A stretch of DNA of 64,000 nucleotides from Spirochaetales bacterium. Its GTDB lineage: Bacteria; Spirochaetota; Spirochaetia; SZUA-6; RPPD01. The position numbers were made by a program, and so were the translations under genes. Where the stretch lies: positions 1 through 64,000 of the forward strand of contig JAFGJO010000002.1 of the NCBI GenBank assembly GCA_016929065.1, written 5' to 3'. The notes below the pieces were generated by a model. The model made no database searches. It was not told the origin of the DNA and saw only the letters and a list, made by a program, of their open reading frames with translations. Shown here in pieces: positions 50,647 through 58,960 of this stretch. Within the stretch, counting starts at the first letter, position 1; each line of letters begins with the position of its first letter.

Positions 50647-51906
50647 ATGGAAGCGACGACGATAGTATTTGTTTTTTTGGGATTTTTTATTGCAGAAAAT
50701 GTGTGGGAAACTCTTCTGCTGATTCTCCACCTGCGCTATATTTCCAGTCACAAGGATGATATCCCCGCCTTTGTTGACCAAGAGGAAGGCAGGGAGAAGA
50801 TGCACAAGTCGGTTGATTACAGCATTACCAGGGGCCGGTTTTCTCTTGTTGCCTCGGTATTTTCTGCGGCATTGCTGTTGGTGATTGTGTTTGCAAAACT
50901 GCTGGGCATGCTTGATGTATGGCTTGCGGGATTTTCTTTGGGAATGTATCTGCACGGGCTGGTGTTTTTGGGCATCGTCTCATTTGCTTTTTCCCTGTTT
51001 TCCCTGCCGTTCTCGATTTACAGCCAGTTTGTCATAGAAAAACATTTCGGATTCAACACGATGACGCCCCTGTTATTTGTATTTGACCGGCTCAAAGGCC
51101 TGGTGTTGGGGCTGCTTCTGGGTGTTCCGCTTTTACTGGGACTGTTCTGGTTCATGGAAACGACCGGCAGTTTCTGGTGGCTGTTTGCAGCGGGATTTGT
51201 TGTTGTCTTCCAGCTTGTAGTATCGGTGCTGTATCCGACGGTCATCGCCCCGCTGTTTAACAAATTTCAGCCGCTTCCGGAGGGCGAACTCAAGGAGAAA
51301 ATACAGCAACTCCTCATAAAACTCAAATACCGCACTGCGGGAATATTCATTATGGACGGGAGCAAACGGTCAAAACACAGTAATGCCTATTTTACGGGAT
51401 TTGGAAAAACAAAACGGATTGTGCTGTTTGACACATTGGTTGATACTTTGTCCCCCGAGGAAATTACGGCGGTATTTGCGCATGAGCTGGGACACGAGAA
51501 AAAGGGGCATATTATCAAGGGATTTCTTGTATCGATTGTCGCAACAATTGTTTCGTTTTTTGTCCTGTCGTTGCTTTTGGGGTGGACACCGCTGTACAAA
51601 GCCTTTGGGTTTGAAGCGGTGAGTTATCCCTATCATGCGTTGATCGCACTGGTGAGTCTGTTTGCCGGGTCGTTCACTTTTTTTCTGAAGCCGCTGGGGT
51701 CGATTTTTTCGCGGAGAAACGAGTACCAGGCTGATTGCTTTGCACGGGACGTGATGGACAACAATCCAAAGCCCCTTGTCAGCGCCCTGCTGAAACTGTC
51801 AAAAGACAATCTGGGGCTGATCAATCCGCATCCATTGTACAGTTTTTTCCATTATTCACACCCGACGCTGCGGGAACGGATCGCGGCTTTGGAGAAAAAA
51901 GGGTAA
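50647..51906 (+). CDS. M48-family (Ste24/CAAX-type) zinc metalloprotease
   Basis: FAHELGHEKKGHI, multiple TM, RRNEYQADCFARDV, HPTLRERIAAL; start at 50647 with AGGAAGG ribosome-binding site. Confidence 0.92.
   Translation: MEATTIVFVFLGFFIAENVWETLLLILHLRYISSHKDDIPAFVDQEEGREKMHKSVDYSITRGRFSLVASVFSAALLLVIVFAKLLGMLDVWLAGFSLGMYLHGLVFLGIVSFAFSLFSLPFSIYSQFVIEKHFGFNTMTPLLFVFDRLKGLVLGLLLGVPLLLGLFWFMETTGSFWWLFAAGFVVVFQLVVSVLYPTVIAPLFNKFQPLPEGELKEKIQQLLIKLKYRTAGIFIMDGSKRSKHSNAYFTGFGKTKRIVLFDTLVDTLSPEEITAVFAHELGHEKKGHIIKGFLVSIVATIVSFFVLSLLLGWTPLYKAFGFEAVSYPYHALIALVSLFAGSFTFFLKPLGSIFSRRNEYQADCFARDVMDNNPKPLVSALLKLSKDNLGLINPHPLYSFFHYSHPTLRERIAALEKKG
51850..51899 (+). repeat. 50-bp direct repeat, copy 1 (3' end of the M48 protease gene)
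   Basis: cattattcacacccgacgctgcgggaacggatcgcggctttggagaaaaa, identical to 53339-53388. Confidence 0.97.
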
Positions 51907-52175
51907 GAGAGCATTCATCGAGGAGATTTCGCACGGAAGAAAACGAAAATAATAGCCTCACAGAAACCTGAATGCCTCATGCAAGCAAAGCGGAATCTGT
52001 ACGAATTCCTGCGGAAATGAGGTTGTGTAATACAGAATATATTTTTCGGGAAAAAACGGATAGGAAATATACAGCAGAAAAATGAAAATTATGCTATTAA
52101 TTTCTATCAATTAATTTTTCTGAAAATTATCAAATTGTTTTCTTTTCCTGTCAGTTTCCCCACAAGGAGGAACAA

Positions 52176-53213
52176 GTGATTGAAATCACACGATATAAAA
52201 TAAAAACCATATTAATGACTCTGATGATTTTATTGCTTATTGGATGTTCTGCGCCCGGACAGTCGGAACAACAAAGCGGTACAGAAGTGACTGTAACGAC
52301 AGGCGCGATAAGTTTTGATCTCCGATATATCCGCAGCGGATCATATTATGTTGGAGACAATCCGCCTGCGGCTGCTAATGTCACATTGACAGACGGGTAC
52401 TGGATTGGCGAGACAGAGGTTACCTATAATCTCTGGTATGAAGTGTATCAATGGGCAACCGATGATACCAACGGCGATGGGATAATTGACGATGACGGGA
52501 ACGGGAGTCGTAATGCAGATGGTGGTCTGCTTTATGATTTTGCAAATTCGGGGGCTGAAGGAAGCAGCGGATCCCCTGGTGCAGCCCCGACACCATCAAC
52601 TTGGGAACCTGTTGTTGCTGTCAGCTGGCGTGATAATATCCTTTTTTGTAATGCCTTATCTGAAAAATCTGGACTAAGCCCTGTGTACTGTTCTGACATC
52701 GATTATTTGACTCCTTTGCGAACAGTTACCACTAACGCTGCTCTTGATACTACTGCCGGACATGAAGATAACCCATATGTTAACTGGAATGCAAACGGGT
52801 ACCGGATGCCAACTGAAGTCGAATGGGAAATAGCAGGCCGGGGAGCCGGGCCAGCTATAAGTGCCGGAACCTACGGGACTACATATGCGGGAAGCGATAT
52901 TATTGATGACGTGGCATGGATTTTTGACAATAGCGGTGTTGAATCACACGATGTGGGGACATTAGATCCCAATGAACTGGGTCTCTATGATATGAGTGGA
53001 AATGTACTGGAGTTTTGCTGGGACTGGTATGGCGGTACGTTCCCGTTTGCAGGCTCGGATCCTTCCGGCCCGGTAACCGGGACAGAGCGGGAAACACGCA
53101 GCGGAACGTTTGGATGGAGCGCGTCAGGCAGCGAGGTCACTCGTCGTGTTGCGGCTTATAGTCCACCGAGTAGCGTCAATGCCCTGGGAATTCGAATTGC
53201 AAAAAATCAGTAA
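52176..53213 (+). CDS. SUMF1/FGE-fold (C-type-lectin-like) lipoprotein
   Basis: lipobox LLIGCSAP; DGYWIGETEVTYNLWYEVYQWA, GYRMPTEVEWEIAGRG, LGLYDMSGNVLEFCWDWYGG; ribosome-binding site AAGGAGG. Confidence 0.85.
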   Translation: MIEITRYKIKTILMTLMILLLIGCSAPGQSEQQSGTEVTVTTGAISFDLRYIRSGSYYVGDNPPAAANVTLTDGYWIGETEVTYNLWYEVYQWATDDTNGDGIIDDDGNGSRNADGGLLYDFANSGAEGSSGSPGAAPTPSTWEPVVAVSWRDNILFCNALSEKSGLSPVYCSDIDYLTPLRTVTTNAALDTTAGHEDNPYVNWNANGYRMPTEVEWEIAGRGAGPAISAGTYGTTYAGSDIIDDVAWIFDNSGVESHDVGTLDPNELGLYDMSGNVLEFCWDWYGGTFPFAGSDPSGPVTGTERETRSGTFGWSASGSEVTRRVAAYSPPSSVNALGIRIAKNQ

Positions 53214-53247
53214 CACAATCATCCCATAGGTAATAAATTGTTTACAC

Positions 53248-53280
53248 GGCAGTTTTAGCATATGCAATTGTAAAACTGCC
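53248..53280 (+). terminator. hairpin downstream of the SUMF1-like lipoprotein gene (possible terminator)
   Basis: GGCAGTTTTA (13-nt loop) TAAAACTGCC, perfect 10-bp stem; the following T tract is weak. Confidence 0.5.
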
Positions 53281-53338
53281 ATGTTTTATTCTAACATACT
53301 TTGTATACAAAAACTTTGTGGTTGAAACATCTCCCTTT

Positions 53339-53388
53339 CATTATTCACACCCGACGCTGCGGGAACGGATCGCGGCTTTGGAGAAAAA
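53339..53388 (+). repeat. 50-bp direct repeat, copy 2 (orphan 3' end of an M48 protease gene)
   Basis: identical 50 nt; encodes HYSHPTLRERIAALEKKK-stop with no upstream gene. Confidence 0.97.
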
Positions 53389-53408
53389 GAAATAACAACT
53401 GAGTAAGA

Positions 53409-53439
53409 AACGGTGCTCGCGGTGAACGCGAAGCCCGTT
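53409..53439. other. GC-rich hairpin
   Basis: AACGG(t)GCTCGCG-gtgaa-CGCGA(a)GCCCGTT; 12 paired bases with two single-nt bulges. Confidence 0.6.
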
Positions 53440-53506
53440 GAGGGAAGAAGGGTGGAGAAAACATGAAAAGAAATACTCTCAAAAAGGTAATAGTGAATTT
53501 TCTTTT

Positions 53507-54193
53507 TTACTCTTCTGATTTGTATATCTGAAAATCCTGAGGTATCTCAAAAACCGATGCAGGAATTTCGTTATTTACCTGTATTGCTGTGGCAATTGTC
53601 GTATCGGTGATTGTCCTGTCCCCTGTGTTAAATTTCATCTCATGCATGAGAATGATCCCGTTCCATCCTGCGATCGTCGTGACAGCCGGGATGCTCTGTT
53701 CTTCAATACTGAATGCGCGGCAATTCTTTCCCGCCACATTCAGGTTGGAAAGTAAATTGGCCCCGGGGTATTTTTCGGGGGCAAACGGCATTTCCGTTCC
53801 AAGGCTGGTGCTTTTCTCCTGAATCCCAACCTTCTTGTCGAAATTCAGCTCATAATGGAAAATCCCGTCATCCACAACCTTGCCGATCAGGATTCCGTTG
53901 ACATAGGTTTCCTTTACTTCCCGACAGCCATAATCGTCAAAATAGAGATTGTAGGTCCATTTTTCGTTTATTGCAGCAAGCATTTCATTGCGTGTTTCAT
54001 ACACAATAATCCCGGAGGCAATAGAGTATTTGGCGGATGTATCAACTGCGGCGGGGGTTTCAGGCTCGCCGGTATCAGCGCAGCTGGATATGCCGGAAAG
54101 TACGAGCATCATGATTATTGCCGCAATAGCTATAACCACCCTGTTCCGTGATTTTGTTTGAAGCCGGCTGATTAAAATTATTTTGTTACACAT
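53507..54193 (-). CDS. putative lipoprotein, unknown function
   Basis: lipobox-like SGISSCADTG; 228 aa. Confidence 0.65.
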   Translation of the reverse strand: MCNKIILISRLQTKSRNRVVIAIAAIIMMLVLSGISSCADTGEPETPAAVDTSAKYSIASGIIVYETRNEMLAAINEKWTYNLYFDDYGCREVKETYVNGILIGKVVDDGIFHYELNFDKKVGIQEKSTSLGTEMPFAPEKYPGANLLSNLNVAGKNCRAFSIEEQSIPAVTTIAGWNGIILMHEMKFNTGDRTITDTTIATAIQVNNEIPASVFEIPQDFQIYKSEE

Positions 54194-54300
54194 GATGAAA
54201 ATCTACGAAAAACACTTATTTGTGTAAATAGGGGAAAACACCTATTTACACAGCTTTGGTATTTTATTTTTTTGTTTATTGTCTCAAGGAGGTTAAAAAA

Positions 54301-54594
54301 ATGTTTCTTTTAGTGATGACTGTAATCCTGATTTTCAGCTGTAAACCATAAGTAGTGCAGGATACCGGGGAGGAGGATAGCCTGGCCGCGGATATCCCCG
54401 AGTCATTCCTACTGTCCGGTTCCAGGTAGGTAGAATCGTGGAAGGAAGGGGCAGTGGCCGTCCTAAAAACGCAGGTAAAATAGTGGTATATAACAAGCGC
54501 GAAAAGTTTCATTTTTATGAGAAAGGGATCACTGCCCGGGCAGCCTGAATTAAAGGGATGGCAGAAGCGGAACGCCGGCTGCGCAATAGCTAAA
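54301..54594 (+). pseudogene. decayed small lipoprotein gene
   Basis: AAGGAGG before ATG; MFLLVMTVILIFSCKP-stop, VVQDTGEEDSLAADIPESFLLSG, then frameshift to VGRIVEGRGSGRPKNAGKIVVYNKREKFHFYEKGITARAA-stop-IKGMAEAERRLRNS-stop. Confidence 0.5.
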
Positions 54595-55318
54595 CCATAT
54601 CATTTTTATTCAAATTAAATTCTTCGTTTTCTTTGCCCGGTGAGGAAATCATATTTTCAAGAACGGATCTTTTCTTGCGGTTTTCAAGCGCGATCTGCGC
54701 TGCAGATTTTGCCACAATGACCAGCACAAGGATTACCAGGTGATGCCACGTTGCGGTCAACCGTAAAAACACACTCGCACCATAGACAAGACCGAAGGCA
54801 GTGAGAAACAAAATCGGAAAAACATAAATTTCAAGCGCATAATCATCAGATTCAAGAAATTTGTTCTCCCTGGTTTTTGCGAATGACAAGATTAATCCCG
54901 CAGTATATTCCCCTGTAATAAGTACAACCGCAGTAAAATTAATCCATAAAAACCCCGTAATATCTTCTATTGCAATAATTGCACCCTCCGCTGCACCCGG
55001 AGCAAATGCAGCGTGAATGATGAATGTACCGGTAAGCAGAAAAAAAGCAATATGGTAAATCATGATAAAAAAAACAGTAAGAATGATTCCAAAAACTGAT
55101 TTCCCCTCTTCATCTCCGGTTTTCATCGCATAAATTATTATCCGGGGAATCATAAAAACAGTGCTCACTGCAAGCTCAAATGCATAAAATAAAAATAGCT
55201 CTCTTCCAGACCAGTTAAAAACAACAAACCCGAAAAAAGGAATGCAGTTTAAAACCACGAAAGCCGCATACTGGCTATAGTCGAATAACCCAAGGGGAGT
55301 GCGAATTTTATTTTTCAC
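54590..55318 (-). CDS. multi-TM protein (DUF6498-like)
   Basis: 242 aa, about six hydrophobic segments; family name tentative. Confidence 0.6.
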   Translation of the reverse strand: MKNKIRTPLGLFDYSQYAAFVVLNCIPFFGFVVFNWSGRELFLFYAFELAVSTVFMIPRIIIYAMKTGDEEGKSVFGIILTVFFIMIYHIAFFLLTGTFIIHAAFAPGAAEGAIIAIEDITGFLWINFTAVVLITGEYTAGLILSFAKTRENKFLESDDYALEIYVFPILFLTAFGLVYGASVFLRLTATWHHLVILVLVIVAKSAAQIALENRKKRSVLENMISSPGKENEEFNLNKNDMV

Positions 55319-55529
55319 GGAATAAAACCTCTGGCTGGGATGATATACCTTTTTTGTTTTTGCGAAAAGCAGGAGAATACCCTCTGAATTTACTGGGCTT
55401 TAAACTATTTTGATCAAACATACTTTACATACTATATCATTATATGATGTAATTTGGTCAAATGAAGTTACAAATACTGAATCAAACAAGAATTGTTTGA
55501 TCGATACTTCATAAAGGAAAATAAAGTTT

Positions 55530-56093
55530 ATGAATAATCAATGTAAATTTACAGTGCTTTTGATTCTTGCAATGGTACTAACCTTTGCTGCCTGCAGCGG
55601 AGCTGGTACAGATCCAATCACCATGTATACCATTGGCGATACGGGCCCAAGTGGAGTAGGTATTGTATTCTACATAACAGATGGCGGACTGCATGGATTA
55701 GAAGCAGCCCCTTCATTATGGGAAAATGTTACTGAAGATCCGGTCGCACAGTGGAAAACATCAGGGACAACAACGGCTGGTACATCAGCAGCTATTGGAA
55801 CAGGTTATGCAAATACATATACTTATCTGACGGGCTCAGAACATCCTGCCGCTGCGTTGTGCAGGGCATATAGCGGCGGCGGCCTGAGTGACTGGTTTTT
55901 ACCGTCTCAAAATGAATTGGATGCGTTATACTGGTGGCAGGATACTAATGGCGGTAGTTTTGTCGAAGATAGTTATTGGAGCTCGACCGAAGCTGGTGAG
56001 ACACTCGCGCGCTACCAGGGATTCATTAATGGCAATCAGGGTTCCGCCACCAAGACTGGTTCATTGTACGTGCGTGCGGTGCGGGCTTTTTAA
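55530..56093 (+). CDS. DUF1566/Lcl-type (C-type-lectin-like) lipoprotein
   Basis: lipobox TFAACSGAG; GDTGPSGVGIVFYITDGGLHGLEAAP, DWFLPSQNELDALY, EDSYWSSTEAGE...LYVRAVRAF. Confidence 0.8.
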   Translation: MNNQCKFTVLLILAMVLTFAACSGAGTDPITMYTIGDTGPSGVGIVFYITDGGLHGLEAAPSLWENVTEDPVAQWKTSGTTTAGTSAAIGTGYANTYTYLTGSEHPAAALCRAYSGGGLSDWFLPSQNELDALYWWQDTNGGSFVEDSYWSSTEAGETLARYQGFINGNQGSATKTGSLYVRAVRAF

Positions 56094-56526
56094 CCATTCA
56101 ACCGGTTGCTTTTTTCAGCTGGTCTTTTGCTCAAGGCCTTCAGGATACAATGGAATACTGGTTTACTATTTATTCAAGCATTCTGTAATGATCGCGCAGA
56201 ATTTCCCCGGTTTTCTCATTCCGCAAATGGAGGCTGTTTCCCTCGCACTATTTGTATTCTTTTCCGTCTGCATAAATCCCCGGCTTCATCCAGCGGCTTG
56301 TCACTGACAGCATTGTCTTTTATACAGTCGCTGACGCAATGAATACAGGTGCGGTTGCACCCCCGCATGAAGCCGCGTACTGATCTTCATACACCACTTC
56401 GTAGCGGGCAAAGATATCCCGAAACAACTGCTGAATGACAATCTGCTGTTTGGGGTGATAGTAGTACTGGGATATTTCAATTTTCGGTTCTTTGTAAAAG
56501 AGTACTGCCACACAGTGTAATCATGG

Positions 56527-56556
56527 GACATCTAATAACTTCAGTTATTTGATGTC
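56527..56556. repeat. 30-bp near-perfect palindrome
   Basis: GACATCtAATAACT-TC-AGTTATTtGATGTC. Confidence 0.85.
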
Positions 56557-56700
56557 TGCCAATACACCCTATCTGGTGTGGAGCTTTCAAAAAAAAGTTC
56601 TGCAACTTTCAGAAATATGTCCGGAGCAGGTTTGCCGAAGGCAACTTCTTCTGCAGATTTTCATGTATCAATCCCATCGTGCGGAAAGAAAAGTGCAGCT
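56541..56700 (-). pseudogene. fragment of a HAD-superfamily hydrolase (beta-phosphoglucomutase-like)
   Basis: minus-strand translation ...FPHDGIDT-stop-KSAEEVAFGKPAPDIFLKVAELFFESSTPDR; GKPAPDIF is the HAD motif III-type signature. Confidence 0.6.
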
Positions 56701-56775
56701 GCATCGATGTGCTTAGATACATTTAATTCTGGTGCAATAAAATGAATACAGATAATGGTAGATGAAATCAGAAGG

Positions 56776-57924
56776 TTACTGAGTCCTCGCAAAGCGAAAT
56801 CTTGAACCGTTGTACGCATCGTCCGGGTAACTCTCACTCCAATAGCCGACTTGCATGTATACAGCAGTACTGATCCAGCTACCACCTCGCCCTATGCGGG
56901 TAGAGCCTCCAGTAAAACACCACTCCCAGACATTTCCGCTCATGTCATACAGTCCCAGCTGATTGGCTGCTTTCTGCGCTACGGGCATCAGTTTATCCCC
57001 ACTCATATCCGGATCTCCTGTAAACCAGGCTACCGCCCTGGTGTCTGTCTCGTTTGAATAGTCTCTCATCGCTCCACTCGCGTAATCCGATGGTGTCCAG
57101 TAATAACCGGCTGTCAATGTCGCATCACCCGAATTAAAACTCTGCGCAACATATTCGGTCCTAAGATTTCCACCTGTCGGCGTGGTTGTACCAATATACC
57201 GGGCCGCGTACTCCCACTCTTCACTGGAAGGGAGGCGATAGCCGTTTCTTTCATTATTATCTACAGTTTCCGAATGATCCCAGATTGAACCAATGCCCGT
57301 GTACACCTCATTATCAGTAGTTCCATCCCGCATCTCCGTCAGCCAGTTGCAGAACATAATGTCGCCGTACCAGGTTATACAGACCACCGGGTGATCCTCA
57401 TACCCGGAAACAACCGTGAAACTGCCCGTGGAATAAGTGATCTTTATATCTGTATCAGCAAGATCAAGAAGCTGTTGTGTGCCATATTTTACTGTTGTGG
57501 AATCGATACCATTATGATCTGTCACGGTTGTGCTGAATTTCCCGTTATCATAGGCCCACTGCAATACTTCTGCCATGAGAGCATTGGTCACCTGCGTCTC
57601 GCTCATGAAAAACTTTCTCGTCAGGGTCGCCGGATTATTGTCAACCGGGTTTCCTGCGCTCGGTGAAAAAGGAAAGGTGATGCTCATCTGATTATTGGCA
57701 TAGATCATGTCAACCGTCTCTGATCCTACGGTTATAGACACTATATCACCGGGCGTGTCGGCTGAATCAAAGGTCACAGGAGTTGAACCGCCAATTCCGT
57801 CGCAGGCAGTGAAGGAAAGCGTGGCCGAGAGCATTACTATTGCCACGAATTTTAATTGAAATTTCATAAGTTCCTCCAGAAATATCAATGATATTTTCTG
57901 AGTGAAATTCTCTATATATTTCAT
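56776..57924 (-). CDS. SUMF1/FGE-fold (C-type-lectin-like) lipoprotein
   Basis: lipobox SFTACDGIG (internal start MKFQLKFVAIV likely); MSETQVTNALMAEVLQWA, GYRLPSSEEWEYAARY, LGLYDMSGNVWEWCFTGGS, IGRGGSW...SRFRFARTQ. Confidence 0.85.
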   Translation of the reverse strand: MKYIENFTQKISLIFLEELMKFQLKFVAIVMLSATLSFTACDGIGGSTPVTFDSADTPGDIVSITVGSETVDMIYANNQMSITFPFSPSAGNPVDNNPATLTRKFFMSETQVTNALMAEVLQWAYDNGKFSTTVTDHNGIDSTTVKYGTQQLLDLADTDIKITYSTGSFTVVSGYEDHPVVCITWYGDIMFCNWLTEMRDGTTDNEVYTGIGSIWDHSETVDNNERNGYRLPSSEEWEYAARYIGTTTPTGGNLRTEYVAQSFNSGDATLTAGYYWTPSDYASGAMRDYSNETDTRAVAWFTGDPDMSGDKLMPVAQKAANQLGLYDMSGNVWEWCFTGGSTRIGRGGSWISTAVYMQVGYWSESYPDDAYNGSRFRFARTQ

Positions 57925-58327
57925 TGAAATCTATTAATAATTGCACTGTATTATCCATGTGTCAATGACTAAAGTTACATTTTCTAATGAATATCATCTG
58001 ATTTAGTCTTAGTAATGTTATATTCAAACAAATGATAGGAATTATTGTAGTCCCCTTTGCCGGTTGCCCTGGATTACGCGGACTCAGCGACTATTATTAC
58101 AGGTTCGTCAAGCTCAAGCACATAGGCCGTACAAACATTTCGCGGAAATTTTCACTGATACGATATTTGAACCCATATCCCATGAGGCAGCCCAGTATAT
58201 TGTAGTCTCAATTAGGGTTGGTGCATCTTGATATGGCCCGGAACTGCCGGTCCGCATCCTGCGTTTGCAGGAACATGCGTTCTTCCGGATGTCGCGCAAG
58301 ACATACACTTTTCACTTGAGGTAATTT

Positions 58328-58502
58328 AAAGGAGACGAGGATGCATCCGGTTATCCGCGGCTTTAAAAAGATTTTTATCGGTGGAGAGCATGAACAGTTT
58401 CTCGTTTGGTGACAGTTTGATGGGGGCAGCTGCCTGGGCAGTGAGCACAACGATGGAAATACAAAAAAGCGCAGAAAATAAAATAAAACGGCTATGTAGC
58501 AT
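58328..58502 (-). pseudogene. short secreted-protein ORF, possibly a truncated gene
   Basis: ribosome-binding site GGAGGAGAAAAGTC before ATG at 58502; MLHSRFILFSALFCISIVVLTAQAAAPIKLSPNEKLFMLSTDKNLFKAADNRMHPRLL then stop. Confidence 0.35.
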
Positions 58503-58597
58503 GACTTTTCTCCTCCTGGCTTCGTCATAACACACCCAAAAAATATTTTCAACCGGTGGCGAAAAAATCGTCACAAGGCAGGGAAGTTTCGTCTGTC

Positions 58598-58960
58598 TCA
58601 ACCCTGATATGCTTTTTGCAATACTGCAATATCGAACTTTTTCATCTGCAGAAATGCCCTGGTAACCCGGCTGATCTGTTCGGCACTGCCGTTCTGCATC
58701 ATCTCATCCATCTTCGCCGGGGTAATCTGCCAGGAGATGCCGAACATATCCTTCAGCCAGCCGCACTGTTCGGCCTCCGGGACTGCCGAAAGGTGTTCCC
58801 AGTAATAATCGATTTCTTCCTTGGTTTCGCAGCGGACCATAAAAGAAACTGCTTCATTAAAAGCGAATTTATGCGGGTGTGCGCTGTCCATAGCTGCGGG
58901 ACTATTTTTTGATTGATTGTTGTCATCACTTTCTCCTGAATAATGGTGTTTTTTTGGCAT
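58598..58960 (-). pseudogene. N-terminally truncated VOC/PhnB-like protein
   Basis: [60 protein letters not shown]...[17 protein letters not shown] matches the C-terminal half; the usual N-terminal half is missing or out of frame. Confidence 0.6.

Noticed and set aside
56320-56511. Minus-strand ORFs (63 and 76 aa) that might be a decayed transposase
   Set aside because: I could not identify a transposase motif; composition only vaguely suggests a protein remnant, and reading continues through stops.
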